Assembly: GCA_016212295.1 (NCBI GenBank)
Contig: JACRGO010000192.1
Location: 1-37,170 of the forward strand
DNA from: Nitrospinota bacterium
Lineage (GTDB): Bacteria > Nitrospinota > Nitrospinia > JACRGO01
Reading direction: 5' to 3'
Length of the DNA stretch: 37,170 nt
A model generated the notes under the pieces. That model worked only from the letters and a program-made list of their open reading frames with translations, was not told where the DNA came from and did no database searches. Position 1 is the stretch's first letter; each line of letters opens with the position of its first letter. This document shows, piece by piece, positions 7,313 through 14,837 of this stretch. The translations under genes were made by a program, and so were the position numbers.

Positions 7313-10003
7313 ATGAAGATTCAATGCCCAAAATGTAAATCTAAATATTCAGCCAAGCTGGACTCCATTCCGGAGAAAGGCCAAAAACTGGAATGCGCGA
7401 CCTGCAACCATGTATTTCTCGTCCGCAAAAAGCAGGGGAGCATAGACAGGACACTGGCCGCCTTGAAGGACCAGTTTAGTTCCTGGGACTCCAAAATGGC
7501 CTCAGTGGAAGAGGACCAGTTCACAAAAGACCTCCTCAATGGCGAAGCGGGCCACGGCTTCACGGAAACTAGTAGCGAAGACCTAAACCGCTTTCTGGAA
7601 GAAGCGGACATGGCCGAAAAGTTCCCGGAGGCACTGGGAACGGGTTTATCGATGCCTGGAACCGAAAACGGGACGTTAAAGAATCTGGCGGATGAACTCA
7701 GCAGCCAACGGACGGAAAAATTCCCTGAGGTTTCCGATGCGATGTTCGATGACCTGTTCGAGGAGGTGGAATCCCGCGACCTTATTGAGCAAGGCCCGGA
7801 CGGAATTCTTGATGAAAAATCCGGCCTTGAGGAAGAACCTGGTTCAGGAGTGTCAGGAATCCAGGAACCGCCGGAGGAAGATCTCGATAATCTGTTCGAT
7901 GTCCTGATGGAAGAAAGCGGTGAAGCGCCCCCCAAGAAATCAATGGCCGCGGCAGCGATAGAGGATATGGCCTCAGGTCTTGAGGATTTATTTGACGACA
8001 TTCCCACTGCTGAAAATGTTATAGAACCCGTTGCCGCCGAGGGGAAAGGCGTGTTATCAGGCGAGAAGGCAGAAGGCGCGGCAGGCGATACAGGGGAAGC
8101 CCCTTTTATTATGGAATCTTCCGCGTTGAAGGACCTGGATTCGGCGTTCGACGAGATGTTCGGTGAAGATGTTGGCGCGGTTGTTTCCAAACCATCTCAG
8201 CAATTGGAGCCGGCGCCGGGAGGCATGGATGGTTTGGAGGGTCTCTCTGATTTGGTTCAGGACTTATCCACGGCGGAGCCGGCGGAGGGGGACTTCAGCT
8301 CTCTTGATGACTTATTTGAGGAACCGGCGCCTGCCCGGGAATCAGGCCAGGGAGGAGACCTGATAGACCAATTAATGGAAGAATCCGGGACGGGGACCGC
8401 TGACGAAGACGCGGACACGAAAATGCTGCAAACCCCTCCGCCTCCCGGCACCACCGCGCCTGATGCGGAGCCCAAGTATCAGAGCGAGGAAGACCTTTGG
8501 TCCGAGGCATTGGAAGAACAAGCTTCCACCGAGAAGCCTCAAGCCGGGCAGGGGGAATCCGAGGAGGACCTCTGGGCGGCCGCCTTGAATGAACAAAAAG
8601 CCGCGGCCGCGCAGCCTGGCGAGGATGAAAAAACAAAGGCGGCCGTTTCCGCTATTTCATCCACGCATGAGGATGAAACAACGGCTGTGGGGGGCATCAG
8701 CCAGTCGGATTTAGACCAATTATTTTCCCAGGCCGCGGGCGAAGATAGCGGCGTCCAGGACACCGGAACACAACCAACGAAGCCTCAAGGCCAGACCGAG
8801 ATTATCAGCCAGGACGAGTTGGACAAGCTTTGGGGAGCCGCGGTAACAGAGCAGAGCGGCCCAGGAGAAGTAAAGGAAGGCGCGGGACCCACTGGAGAGG
8901 TGGAGGATTTATGGAACGCCGCTCTACAGGAGCAGGCTGGCGGCGGGCAGCAAGAGGAAGCCAGGAAGCCTTCCGGGGGCGGCGTAATTTCCCAGGAGGA
9001 GTTGGACGGACTTTTCGCCAAGGCGACGGAAGGGGGAGCCGCCGAGCCGGAAAAAGAGGAGCCAGCCGAGGACTTGACCTCTCAAACCGAGGTTTTCGCG
9101 GCAGGTGAAGAAAAAACCGAATTGATTGCCGATGGAGCGGTCCAAGAAAAGGAAGAGGCCGCGCATGGCGAGCATGGTGAGTTTGAAATTGACGATGAAC
9201 TTCTTGCCGGGAAAAAATCCTTTAAGGAAAAGCTGGCCGGGCTCCTTGCCTTCAAATTCCTGCCTGCTGAAGGGAAAAAACGCTACGCGGTCCTTGGAGC
9301 CATGCTGCTCTCTTTAGTCGGAGTACTGGGAGGCGGTGGATATTTTGCCTATAACCATTTCACGGGTCTAAAAACCGCCATAAAAGAAGCGGACAAGCCG
9401 GACATGGAGGCAAGGGCGAAGAAGGAAGAACGCCGCGCGGAGAGGGCGGCAAAGGAAATACCGGCTGAAACTCCCTCACAACCAGAGGAACACGCAAAGG
9501 AAACCCCGGCAACGCCAGTGTCGCCGCAAGCCCCTTCAACTCCTCAGCCGGAGCAGACAACTCCCCAGGCGCCCATCGGAGAAAAAAATACCCTGGAGGT
9601 CGGGCTTATCCTTCCCATACAATTCAGCCCCATGGAGACAAAGGTCCTGCAAGCGGACTTCGTGTTCGAGATGAGGGACCACAAGGCGTACGAGCAGTTG
9701 AAATTTTATTTGCCCATCTTCCAGGACCTGATGGAAAAAATCACAAATGAATTTTTAAGCCAGGATTTTTATAATGAAATTCATTACGCAAAGGAGAAGC
9801 TCAAGGACAGGCTGATGGAAAACTTCAACGAAAGGATGAAGGGGGACTGGGTAAAAAACGTTTTTGTGAAGAACTTTGTCATTGATATCAAGAAGAAGGA
9901 AGAGGCCGATAAGAAAAAAGAAGCTGCCGCGAAACATGGCGAGGAGGAGAAGCATGAAGAGAGGAAGGATGAAGGGACGAAACATGAGGAAAAGAAGCAC
10001 TAA
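7313..10003 (+). CDS. MJ0042 zinc-ribbon protein with acidic repeats, TM helix and FliL-like C-terminal domain
   Basis: The 896-residue protein starts with an MJ0042-type zinc ribbon (Cys5, Cys8, Cys28, Cys31). Residues about 60-640 are acidic, low-complexity and rich in short motifs: LDDLFEE-like units in the first half, EEDLWxxALxEQ units (three), and SQxxLDxLF/W units near 462, 499 and 560. The SQxELDxL motif resembles the FliM/FliY N-terminal SQxEIDALL peptide. One transmembrane helix lies at about 657-682, then a Pro/Glu linker. A conserved-looking domain at about 759-866 has the FliL pattern (a leading strand, long helices, a VKNVFVKNFVID end strand). A His/Glu/Lys-rich tail closes it. 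Expected topology is N-terminus in the cytoplasm and FliL-like domain outside. Fusion of these parts is unusual; no flagellar genes are nearby. Confidence 0.8.
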   Translation: MKIQCPKCKSKYSAKLDSIPEKGQKLECATCNHVFLVRKKQGSIDRTLAALKDQFSSWDSKMASVEEDQFTKDLLNGEAGHGFTETSSEDLNRFLEEADMAEKFPEALGTGLSMPGTENGTLKNLADELSSQRTEKFPEVSDAMFDDLFEEVESRDLIEQGPDGILDEKSGLEEEPGSGVSGIQEPPEEDLDNLFDVLMEESGEAPPKKSMAAAAIEDMASGLEDLFDDIPTAENVIEPVAAEGKGVLSGEKAEGAAGDTGEAPFIMESSALKDLDSAFDEMFGEDVGAVVSKPSQQLEPAPGGMDGLEGLSDLVQDLSTAEPAEGDFSSLDDLFEEPAPARESGQGGDLIDQLMEESGTGTADEDADTKMLQTPPPPGTTAPDAEPKYQSEEDLWSEALEEQASTEKPQAGQGESEEDLWAAALNEQKAAAAQPGEDEKTKAAVSAISSTHEDETTAVGGISQSDLDQLFSQAAGEDSGVQDTGTQPTKPQGQTEIISQDELDKLWGAAVTEQSGPGEVKEGAGPTGEVEDLWNAALQEQAGGGQQEEARKPSGGGVISQEELDGLFAKATEGGAAEPEKEEPAEDLTSQTEVFAAGEEKTELIADGAVQEKEEAAHGEHGEFEIDDELLAGKKSFKEKLAGLLAFKFLPAEGKKRYAVLGAMLLSLVGVLGGGGYFAYNHFTGLKTAIKEADKPDMEARAKKEERRAERAAKEIPAETPSQPEEHAKETPATPVSPQAPSTPQPEQTTPQAPIGEKNTLEVGLILPIQFSPMETKVLQADFVFEMRDHKAYEQLKFYLPIFQDLMEKITNEFLSQDFYNEIHYAKEKLKDRLMENFNERMKGDWVKNVFVKNFVIDIKKKEEADKKKEAAAKHGEEEKHEERKDEGTKHEEKKH

Positions 10004-10014
10004 GGGGGACTAAC

Positions 10015-10120
10015 AGCAAATTACAAATAAATTACAAATTGCATTTCCTTGCTTGTTATTTGTGATTTTGGTTATTGAGATTTATTTGTAATTTGCTATT
10101 TGTCATTTGGGATTTCGTTT
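10015..10120. repeat. AT-rich dispersed repeat, short variant
   Basis: GCAAATTACAAATAAA (10016-10031) is a perfect inverted repeat of TTTATTTGTAATTTGC (10081-10096). Between them lie the family core CATTTCCTTG and GATTTTGGTTATTGAGA. This copy lacks the GAATGTCCAAAAC module found at 26103, 34729 and 13050. It fills the space between the zinc-ribbon/FliL-like gene and coaBC and could act as a terminator-like hairpin. Confidence 0.7.
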
Positions 10121-10158
10121 AAATTTGATAACAGCTCTTCCATGTAGGATTTAAAACC

Positions 10159-11361
10159 TTGTCTCTATCAAACAAAAACATTCTGTTGGGCGTAACAGGC
10201 GGCATAGCCGCGTATAAATCCGCGGAAATAGTCCGTGGACTCGTGAAAAAAGGGGCCGGCGTCAGAGTGGTTATGACTGAAAGCGCCATGCGGTTCATTA
10301 CCCCTCTAACCCTGGCGGTCCTTTCCAAAAACCAAGTCAATACCGGCCTGTGGGAGGGGGACCAGGAGAGGATAGACCATGTCTCCATTTCCTCTGGATC
10401 GGATTTATTCCTAATCGCGCCCGCCACCGCCAATACATTGGGTAAAATAGCGCATGGACTGGCGGACAATCTGCTGACCAACCTTTTCCTTACGTTCAAA
10501 GGACCTGTTGTTGTCTGCCCGTCCATGAATTCCAATATGTACCTCCACCCGGCGGTTCAGGCCAATCTTGAAATATTGCGTCAAAGAGGCGTCCACATTA
10601 TAGCGCCTGCTGTGGGGGAACTTGCCTGCGGCGTGGAAGGGGTCGGCAGAATGCCCGCGCCCGAGGCCATTGTTATGGAAGTGGAAACCCTTCTAATGAA
10701 AAGGGCGAAATTGTCAGGGAAAAAGATTTTGATAACCGCCGGGCCGACAAGGGAATTTTTCGACGCGGTGAGGTTCATATCCAATCCCTCCTCAGGCAAA
10801 ATGGGATACGCCATAGCGGAAGCCGCGGCCAGGAGAGGCGCGGATGTGGTATTGGTTTCCGGCCCGTCCCTTCTGCCCAAACCCGCTGGAGTCCGGCTGG
10901 TCAACGTTGTCACAGCCGAGGAAATGAATGAAGCGGTGATGAGTAATTTGAAGGACGTGGACGCAGCCATCATGGCAGCCGCTGTTTCAGATTACAGGCC
11001 GGTGGGGCGTTATCCTGAAAAATTGAAAAAGGGGGAAGAAAAAATTTCCAATGATTTGGAAAGGACCCCGGATATTCTGGAAAACGCCGGGAAGAGAAAA
11101 AACGGGTTTTTGCTGGTTGGCTTCGCGGCGGAGACCGAAGGCCTGCTGGAAAATGCGCGGGAAAAGATGCTCAGGAAAAATTGCGACATGATGGTTGGAA
11201 ACCTGGTGAATTCCTCACGGAGCGGTTTTGAAAGCGACGAAAACGAGGTGATGGTCATAAGCAAAAAAAAAGACACTGTGGACAAACTTCCCCTGATGAG
11301 CAAACGGCAAGCCGCGGAACGCATCATGGACAAGATCATTGAGGAGATGGGGCTTGATTAA
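10159..11361 (+). CDS. coaBC: Bifunctional phosphopantothenoylcysteine decarboxylase / phosphopantothenate-cysteine ligase
   Basis: The 400-residue cytoplasmic flavoenzyme catalyses two steps of coenzyme A synthesis. The N-terminal CoaC half (about 1-180) has GVTGGIAAYK, the catalytic His74 in IDHVSIS, the PSMNSNMY motif (121-128) and the active-site Cys157 in GELACGVEG. The C-terminal CoaB half (about 188-400) has ITAGPTREFFDAVRFISNPSSG and the NDLERTPDIL region. The start is the TTG at 10159 with AGGA about 9 nt upstream; the nearby ATG at 10142 is followed by a stop. The 3' end overlaps the carbonic-anhydrase-like gene by 8 nt, so they are coupled. Confidence 0.96.
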   Translation: MSLSNKNILLGVTGGIAAYKSAEIVRGLVKKGAGVRVVMTESAMRFITPLTLAVLSKNQVNTGLWEGDQERIDHVSISSGSDLFLIAPATANTLGKIAHGLADNLLTNLFLTFKGPVVVCPSMNSNMYLHPAVQANLEILRQRGVHIIAPAVGELACGVEGVGRMPAPEAIVMEVETLLMKRAKLSGKKILITAGPTREFFDAVRFISNPSSGKMGYAIAEAAARRGADVVLVSGPSLLPKPAGVRLVNVVTAEEMNEAVMSNLKDVDAAIMAAAVSDYRPVGRYPEKLKKGEEKISNDLERTPDILENAGKRKNGFLLVGFAAETEGLLENAREKMLRKNCDMMVGNLVNSSRSGFESDENEVMVISKKKDTVDKLPLMSKRQAAERIMDKIIEEMGLD

Positions 11362-11860
11362 ACCTTATAAGGGCATTTTGCCGAAGATCCACCACACGGC
11401 CTTTATCGAGGATTCCGCCCAAATCATCGGCGACGTGGAAATTGGCGAAGACTCCAGCATATGGTTCAATACCGTCGTTCGAGGAGACGTCCACTACATC
11501 CGCATCGGGAAGCGCGTGAATATCCAGGACGGGTCCGTTATCCATGTCACAAACGCCAAATACCCGTCCGTGGTTGAGGACGAAGTGACAGTGGGCCATG
11601 GGGTCATCCTCCACGGGTGCACGGTCAAGTCCCATAGCCTGATAGGCATGGGGGCCATTGTCATGGACAACTCTGTTATCAGCAGCGAAGTGATCGTTGC
11701 CGCGGGATCGGTGGTTGCTGAAAACACGGTTATTGAATCCGGTTGGCTGGCTTTAGGCGTCCCCGCCAAACCAAAGCGAAGGCTAAGCAAGGACGAGATT
11801 GCCTGGATTCACCGCTCCGTCAATAATTATGTGGAATATAAGAATGACTACATAGCGTGA
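11354..11860 (+). CDS. Gamma-carbonic-anhydrase-like hexapeptide-repeat protein
   Basis: The 168-residue left-handed beta-helix protein carries the gamma-CA metal ligands His64 (SVIHVT), His82 and His87 (GHGVILHGC), plus Arg43 (RGDV) and Gln58 (NIQDG). These match the YrdA/CaiE/PaaY/Cam family, where activity is hydration of CO2 in some members and unknown in many. The start TTG at 11354 is chosen because GAGGAG at 11341-11346 sits 7 nt upstream and the resulting N-terminus MIKPYKGILP is the normal one. A TTG at 11339 would lack a ribosome site. The overlap with coaBC indicates one operon. Confidence 0.9.
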   Translation: MIKPYKGILPKIHHTAFIEDSAQIIGDVEIGEDSSIWFNTVVRGDVHYIRIGKRVNIQDGSVIHVTNAKYPSVVEDEVTVGHGVILHGCTVKSHSLIGMGAIVMDNSVISSEVIVAAGSVVAENTVIESGWLALGVPAKPKRRLSKDEIAWIHRSVNNYVEYKNDYIA

Positions 11861-11861
11861 C

Positions 11862-12020
11862 ATGGCCGCAACCAAAATAAATTTTCCGCGCATCAAGACG
11901 TTTGATGATATTATTACGTTCAGAAATTTGCCTTTTCCGCTTGAAATAAAACCTGCGTTGAATGCTTAAATAGAAATTTATTTTGGTTGCGGACAACGCA
12001 AATTTCTGAACGTAATAATA
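11862..12020. repeat. Interleaved perfect inverted repeats (A-B-A'-B')
   Basis: Arm A, CCGCAACCAAAATAAATT (11866-11883), is the exact complement of 11975-11992. Arm B, 23 bp at 11909-11931 and starting TATTATTACGTTCAG, is the exact complement of 11998-12020. The arms interleave instead of nesting, so both hairpins cannot form simply at once. The left part, from GGCCGCAACCAAAATAAATTT to GATGATATTATT, recurs at 28129-28178. The rest of the gap to 12096 has no gene. Confidence 0.75.
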
Positions 12021-12096
12021 CAGGGTACAGTTGTCAGGGTGCGGGATAAGACATCGGGCGGGACGCCCGCGCTCCCAGGACTTGCTGCCATAAACC

Positions 12097-12960
12097 TCAA
12101 TCAACTGACTCCTTGCTGCCTGCGGCAGGGACAATTTTTCCCGTCCTCAAGACGGCGCGTATGTCTCCGAAACCGATATAGTTCTCAACCACCCCTATAA
12201 TGGGCAAGATTCTGTCATCCATGAGAATGGCTACCTCTCCGGTCTTCGATTTAAAAATCTCCTTCGGCACCTTCACTTTTATGGGCATCAGGTCTTCACG
12301 GTAATCCTTGCCGAACATGGACTTGAGCTTAAGGGCGGCCTCGCGTGAGAGAATATTGACGTCGATTATAGCCTGTCCCTTTTCAGGGATGGTGTTGATG
12401 GAAAACTTCCGCTCCCTTTCAATGGGGCCGTACACCCCAAGCCTGAAATTCAAAAAGGCCGAAAGGATGTCCTCATATTCCATCCCTGCCGGGATCTCCT
12501 GGGATTTTTTTTCCTTTAACTTGCCGCCTTTGTAGTCTTCCCACTCCATCAAGCGCCTGCCGTAATCCAGGTAGGTGATTGTTCTCTCCGTTTTATCGCC
12601 GATAACCACGTTTCGCTCAAAGACCCTGGCGCGCAGCTTTCCCTTTTCAGGCACGTAAACAAGATGGGAAATATAGACGTGCTTGCGGTAGGAGGTCAAA
12701 AAGCCGATGAAGCCCTTGGTCTCCGCCTGCAGGACCGCCTTGAATCCGTCGTCCTCGCGCATGAACTGGAAGGACCCCTCAGCCGCCTTGTCGAACCAGA
12801 GAAAACTGATATCGTAATCGGCCTTTTCATTGAAAAAATAATCAATGGTCTTGAATGGAATGGCGGAATCGGATATGGATTCCGCGAAAAGGGGGCGCGG
12901 TTTAAGGAATGCGGTTAGCGCCAAAAAGGCCAGGATAAAGAAAAATCGTTTTCGCGTCAT
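12097..12960 (-). CDS. DUF3108 family exported protein
   Basis: The 287-residue protein has a signal peptide (basic MTRKR, hydrophobic core to about residue 24, cleavage near FAES). The mature part is a beta-rich DUF3108-type fold (lipocalin-like sheet) with YDISFLWFDKAAEGSF near the start and KVPKEIFKSKTGEVAILMDD near the end. DUF3108 proteins are periplasmic or outer-membrane-associated with unknown function. No Shine-Dalgarno sequence is evident; the ATG at 12960 is preceded by seven A residues on the coding strand. It is followed by the glycosyltransferase gene upstream on the same strand, but about 325 bp of repeats separate them. Confidence 0.85.
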   Translation of the reverse strand: MTRKRFFFILAFLALTAFLKPRPLFAESISDSAIPFKTIDYFFNEKADYDISFLWFDKAAEGSFQFMREDDGFKAVLQAETKGFIGFLTSYRKHVYISHLVYVPEKGKLRARVFERNVVIGDKTERTITYLDYGRRLMEWEDYKGGKLKEKKSQEIPAGMEYEDILSAFLNFRLGVYGPIERERKFSINTIPEKGQAIIDVNILSREAALKLKSMFGKDYREDLMPIKVKVPKEIFKSKTGEVAILMDDRILPIIGVVENYIGFGDIRAVLRTGKIVPAAGSKESVD

Positions 12961-13001
12961 TTTTTTTATAAGGAATGCAGGAAAAAAATTTTATAGTTTT
13001 T

Positions 13002-13218
13002 TTACCACAAAACGCACAAAACAGGCACAAAGATCACAAAGTTTTATGAAAATCCAAATCACAATTGTCAAATAACAAATAAATTTCAATAACCAAAATT
13101 ACATATGAAAAACAAGGAAATGAAATTGTTTTGGACATTCGGTAATTGTAATTTGTAATTTATTTGTAATTTGCTATTTGTAATTTGGGATTTGTAATTT
13201 GTAATTTGGGATTTTGCT
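13002..13218. repeat. TTTGTGGT-family segment plus full AT-rich repeat (reverse orientation)
   Basis: ACCACAAAACGCACAAAACAGGCACAAAGATCACAAAG-type sequence (13002-13043) is the inverted relative of 6720-6768. It is followed by a full AT-rich repeat (13050-13218) in reverse orientation, recognisable by CAATAACCAAAATTACA, AACAAGGAAATGAAATTG and TTTTGGACATTCGGTAATTG. Its far end carries extra tandem TTTGTAATTTGGGA units. A further TTTTGGTTGCGGC at 13223-13235 belongs to the GCAACCAAAA family. Confidence 0.75.
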
Positions 13219-13285
13219 TTCCTTTTGGTTGCGGCAAAACAACGCCACGCTCTTAGTGCCTTTGTGGTTAATAGATACAATTTTT

Positions 13286-14416
13286 TTATATGAGCTTTTT
13301 CAGCTTGCCCTGCTTCAAATCCTCAACAAAACCGCTGATAATGAAATCCCAGTCCCAGAATTTCCTTACGAACTCTCTTCCATCCTCTATCCTTTTTCTA
13401 TCTGGCCGGAAGAGGGCCTCCTTCAGTTTTCCCGCAAAACCCGCAACGGACCCGGTCGGATAAGCGTAAATGTAATCCCGGAACTGGAGCAGGTCCGAGC
13501 CTGCCTCATTACACACCACCGGGACCCCGGCGGCCAGCGACTCCCTCACCTTTATGGAAGATCTGCAACGGTTAGCCTCCGTGTCTTCCAGGTAATTAAC
13601 CGATACATCAGCGGAGGCAAAGTAGCCTGGCATTTCCCCATGGCGCGCCCCTCCGGCGAATACCACCCTCCCCTCCAGCCCCATTCGCGACGCCATGAGC
13701 TTGTACTGGCCGGCCAAGTCCCCGGCGCCCACGACCAGCAGGACCACGTCCTCTCTTTCCTTAAATACCTCACGGCAGCCGCGGAAAAGAAACTCCAGGC
13801 CCCCCTTGGCGGCTATGCCTAAGTGGGCAGTATATAAAATTATTTTCTTTTCTTCCAGGCCGGGTCTTTTTGCGGCGTCCCTGGAACTCCCCTGGAAAAG
13901 GGAAGTCCTGACCCCTTGCCTCAGGAAGACCAATTTATTTTCCGGCGCTCCCAAGCTTTTCAGGGCGTATTGCCGCAGTTCCCCGGTGTGGACGGCGACC
14001 TTGTCGAAAAACCTCACGAAAAGCCGATCCGTGAATTTCAATACAGGCTCCAGCCATGTTCCGGCCCAATACCCGTACTCAAGATCATCCAGGTCCAGCG
14101 CCTTGATTCTCCCCTTGCCTGGACAAAGGAGAACCGGAAGCGCTGAGTTAGGGAGGGTCTTGGACGCGAAAAGCACATCCGGCCTTTCCCTCAGGCAAAC
14201 CACGCTATTAACCGCCAATGAGAGCAAAAGCGCCAGCGCCCTGTTCCCTATATCAGGAATTTTGATGTACCGGACTTTTTCGAGTCCATCGGGCCTCGGC
14301 CCAATGCCTGTCATGGCCACCGCATGGCCTTTTTCCGCAAGCGAGCGTGCTATATTGGAAATACGGATGCCGGTCCCGGATTGAATAGGTATGGAGGAAA
14401 GTATCAGGAAGGTCAT
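13286..14416 (-). CDS. Glycosyltransferase family 4-like protein
   Basis: The 376-residue protein has the GT-B plan. The N-terminal half starts with an SGTGIRISNIARSLAEKGH motif (about 13-31), typical of GT4 acceptor-side domains. The C-terminal Rossmann half has ILYTAHLG (about 192-199), VVGAGDLAGQY, the GARHGEMPGYFASADVSV segment and the E-x7-E-like SSIKVRESLAAGVPVVCNEAG donor-binding region. It probably transfers a nucleotide-sugar to a cell-envelope glycan; donor and acceptor cannot be told. No Shine-Dalgarno sequence is evident before ATG 14416. No other envelope-glycan genes are adjacent. Confidence 0.88.
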   Translation of the reverse strand: MTFLILSSIPIQSGTGIRISNIARSLAEKGHAVAMTGIGPRPDGLEKVRYIKIPDIGNRALALLLSLAVNSVVCLRERPDVLFASKTLPNSALPVLLCPGKGRIKALDLDDLEYGYWAGTWLEPVLKFTDRLFVRFFDKVAVHTGELRQYALKSLGAPENKLVFLRQGVRTSLFQGSSRDAAKRPGLEEKKIILYTAHLGIAAKGGLEFLFRGCREVFKEREDVVLLVVGAGDLAGQYKLMASRMGLEGRVVFAGGARHGEMPGYFASADVSVNYLEDTEANRCRSSIKVRESLAAGVPVVCNEAGSDLLQFRDYIYAYPTGSVAGFAGKLKEALFRPDRKRIEDGREFVRKFWDWDFIISGFVEDLKQGKLKKLI

Positions 14417-14445
14417 GGGGTTTTAATTGTGGTAACCGTTCTCAA

Positions 14446-14640
14446 GGCGTCATGGAAAACGACGCCAGGCTCAATTGCAGATGGAGCGACATCCCCCTTA
14501 ATCCCCCTTGTTAAGGGGGAATTAAACCAGAGCCCTTTTAGTGGCGCTACCGGATTCTCCCTTATCAAAGGGGGACCAAGGGGGATGTAAAAAATTAACA
14601 AATGAGGCTCCCCCCAATTTTTCATGGCAACCCCGTGAAC
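14446..14640. repeat. GGCGTCATG...CCCCCTT repeat element, copy 1
   Basis: The element starts GGCGTCATGGAAAACGACGCC and AGGCTCAATTG, continues with ACATCCCCCTTAATCCCCCTT and AAGGGGGATGTAAAAAATTAAC, and ends near CAATTTTTCATGG. A shorter version with the same order lies at 33092-33212. Internal CCCCCTT / AAGGGGG arms form strong hairpins. No coding capacity is seen. Confidence 0.7.
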
Positions 14641-14717
14641 GAGATTACTAATTCCGTTTGCTAGTCCAAAGCGTCTATATTACTATTTAAAGAGAGCAGA
14701 GGAAAGGGGAACTTATG

Positions 14718-14801
14718 CAGTCATTGGTCATTAGTCAGTGGTCATTGGTAAGCAGAAAGATGCCTAACTGACTAATGACTAATGACAAGTGACCACTGAC
14801 A
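14718..14801. repeat. TCATTGGTCA/TGACCAATGA repeat, copy 1
   Basis: A run of AGTCATTGGTCATTAGTCAG, a core CAGAAAGATGCCT, and TAATGACTAATGACAAGTGACC. The whole is an imperfect palindrome. A copy in reverse orientation with core CAGAAAGACACCT lies at 29195-29272. Immediately upstream is GGAAAGGGGAACTTATG (to 14717), a good ribosome site and ATG whose frame ends inside the repeat. Confidence 0.7.
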
Positions 14802-14837
14802 ATAATATAAAACTCTTTGGTTCATAGGCGATGGAAA

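Noticed and set aside
10015-10120. Repeat as a small structured RNA gene
   Set aside because: No promoter is apparent, and the family is present in many positions in both orientations, which fits a dispersed repeat better.
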